This document shows, one piece after another, positions 63,794-64,000 of a stretch of DNA of 64,000 bases (position 1 is the stretch's first letter; every line of letters begins with the position of its first letter). The stretch comes from Capitulum mitella. Taxonomy: Eukaryota; Arthropoda; Thecostraca; Pollicipedomorpha; Pollicipedidae. Position numbers and translations under genes: made by a program. The notes beneath the pieces are model-generated. The model had not been told where the DNA came from. It searched no databases and saw nothing but the letters and a program-made list of their open reading frames with translations. The stretch is from positions 23,111,122 through 23,175,121 of the forward strand of contig CP099843.1 in assembly GCA_030062745.1 (NCBI GenBank). Direction: 5' to 3'.

Positions 63794-63982
63794 ATGTCAC
63801 GAGCGTCACGAGGTCCACCACATGTTGAGTCGATAGATACGGAGCGAAAACTGGCCGTGCTTATCAACTACCTACGAACGGAAATGACGAAAAGGGATGG
63901 TGGAATCATGATACCATATGGAACCAATCAGGAGGCGTTTTGCGATCCGGATGTTCTGGAAAGACTAGGATTTAGCCAATGA
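63794..63982 (+). CDS. Hypothetical 62-residue ORF
   Basis: ATG in good context (TTCACCATGTC), 62 codons then TGA at 63980-63982. The product has ordinary composition (ERKLAVLINYLRTEMTKRDG, EAFCDPDVLERLGFSQ), unlike the low-complexity frames elsewhere, and balanced codon use. I recognise no family. It may be a small gene, one exon of a gene running off the right edge, or a fragment of a mobile element. Confidence 0.35.
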   Translation: MSRASRGPPHVESIDTERKLAVLINYLRTEMTKRDGGIMIPYGTNQEAFCDPDVLERLGFSQ

Positions 63983-64000
63983 ACGGACGTGAGAACGCAC

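Overview
This is a window of animal nuclear DNA: spliced genes with GT/AG introns, long introns, minisatellites, (TA)n tracts and dispersed repeats. It is very GC- and CpG-rich (CGGCCGGC-type words everywhere), with AT-richer islands at about 7.2-12 kb, 39-42 kb and 49-54 kb. Gene content and style suggest an invertebrate, perhaps a crustacean such as a barnacle. That is inference; the sequence does not prove the taxon.

Left end, minus strand (1-8.3 kb). SLX4, the scaffold of structure-specific DNA repair nucleases, is read as six coding exons between 7129 and 330, and its C-terminus lies off the left edge. Just upstream, also on the minus strand, three short exons (8280-7417) join in phase to a 94-residue, single-membrane-span protein that I do not recognise. 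Its stop codon is only 287 bases from the SLX4 ATG.

8.3-13 kb holds no gene I can support. A CpG-rich stretch at 13.0-13.35 kb has a perfect CRE and a strong splice donor, and is the likely 5' end of the next gene.

Plus strand (13 kb to 58 kb). One TRIM-NHL gene (RING, B-box, coiled coil, six NHL-type repeats; TRIM2/TRIM3/nhl-1 class) fills most of the window. Fourteen coding exons from 15554 to 58003 join without a frame break into 2,313 nt (770 residues plus stop). All exon phases match, and the residues line up with the TRIM2/3 family except that no filamin domain is present. Introns reach nearly 10 kb and hold tandem arrays, a piggyBac-like TTAA element, a tRNA-like SINE family, and a second copy of a 2-kb dispersed repeat that appears split.

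The most unusual signal is that several intronic minisatellites are built from this gene's own splice sites. After exons 3, 7 and 9 the 5' splice site is copied in tandem, in one case with a 27-bp unit that preserves reading frame. Before exon 9 a branch-point and pyrimidine motif is repeated. A perfect TATA box in intron 2 could drive a form lacking the RING.

58-64 kb holds the 3' flank, mostly without recognisable content, and ends in a 62-codon ORF of unknown nature.
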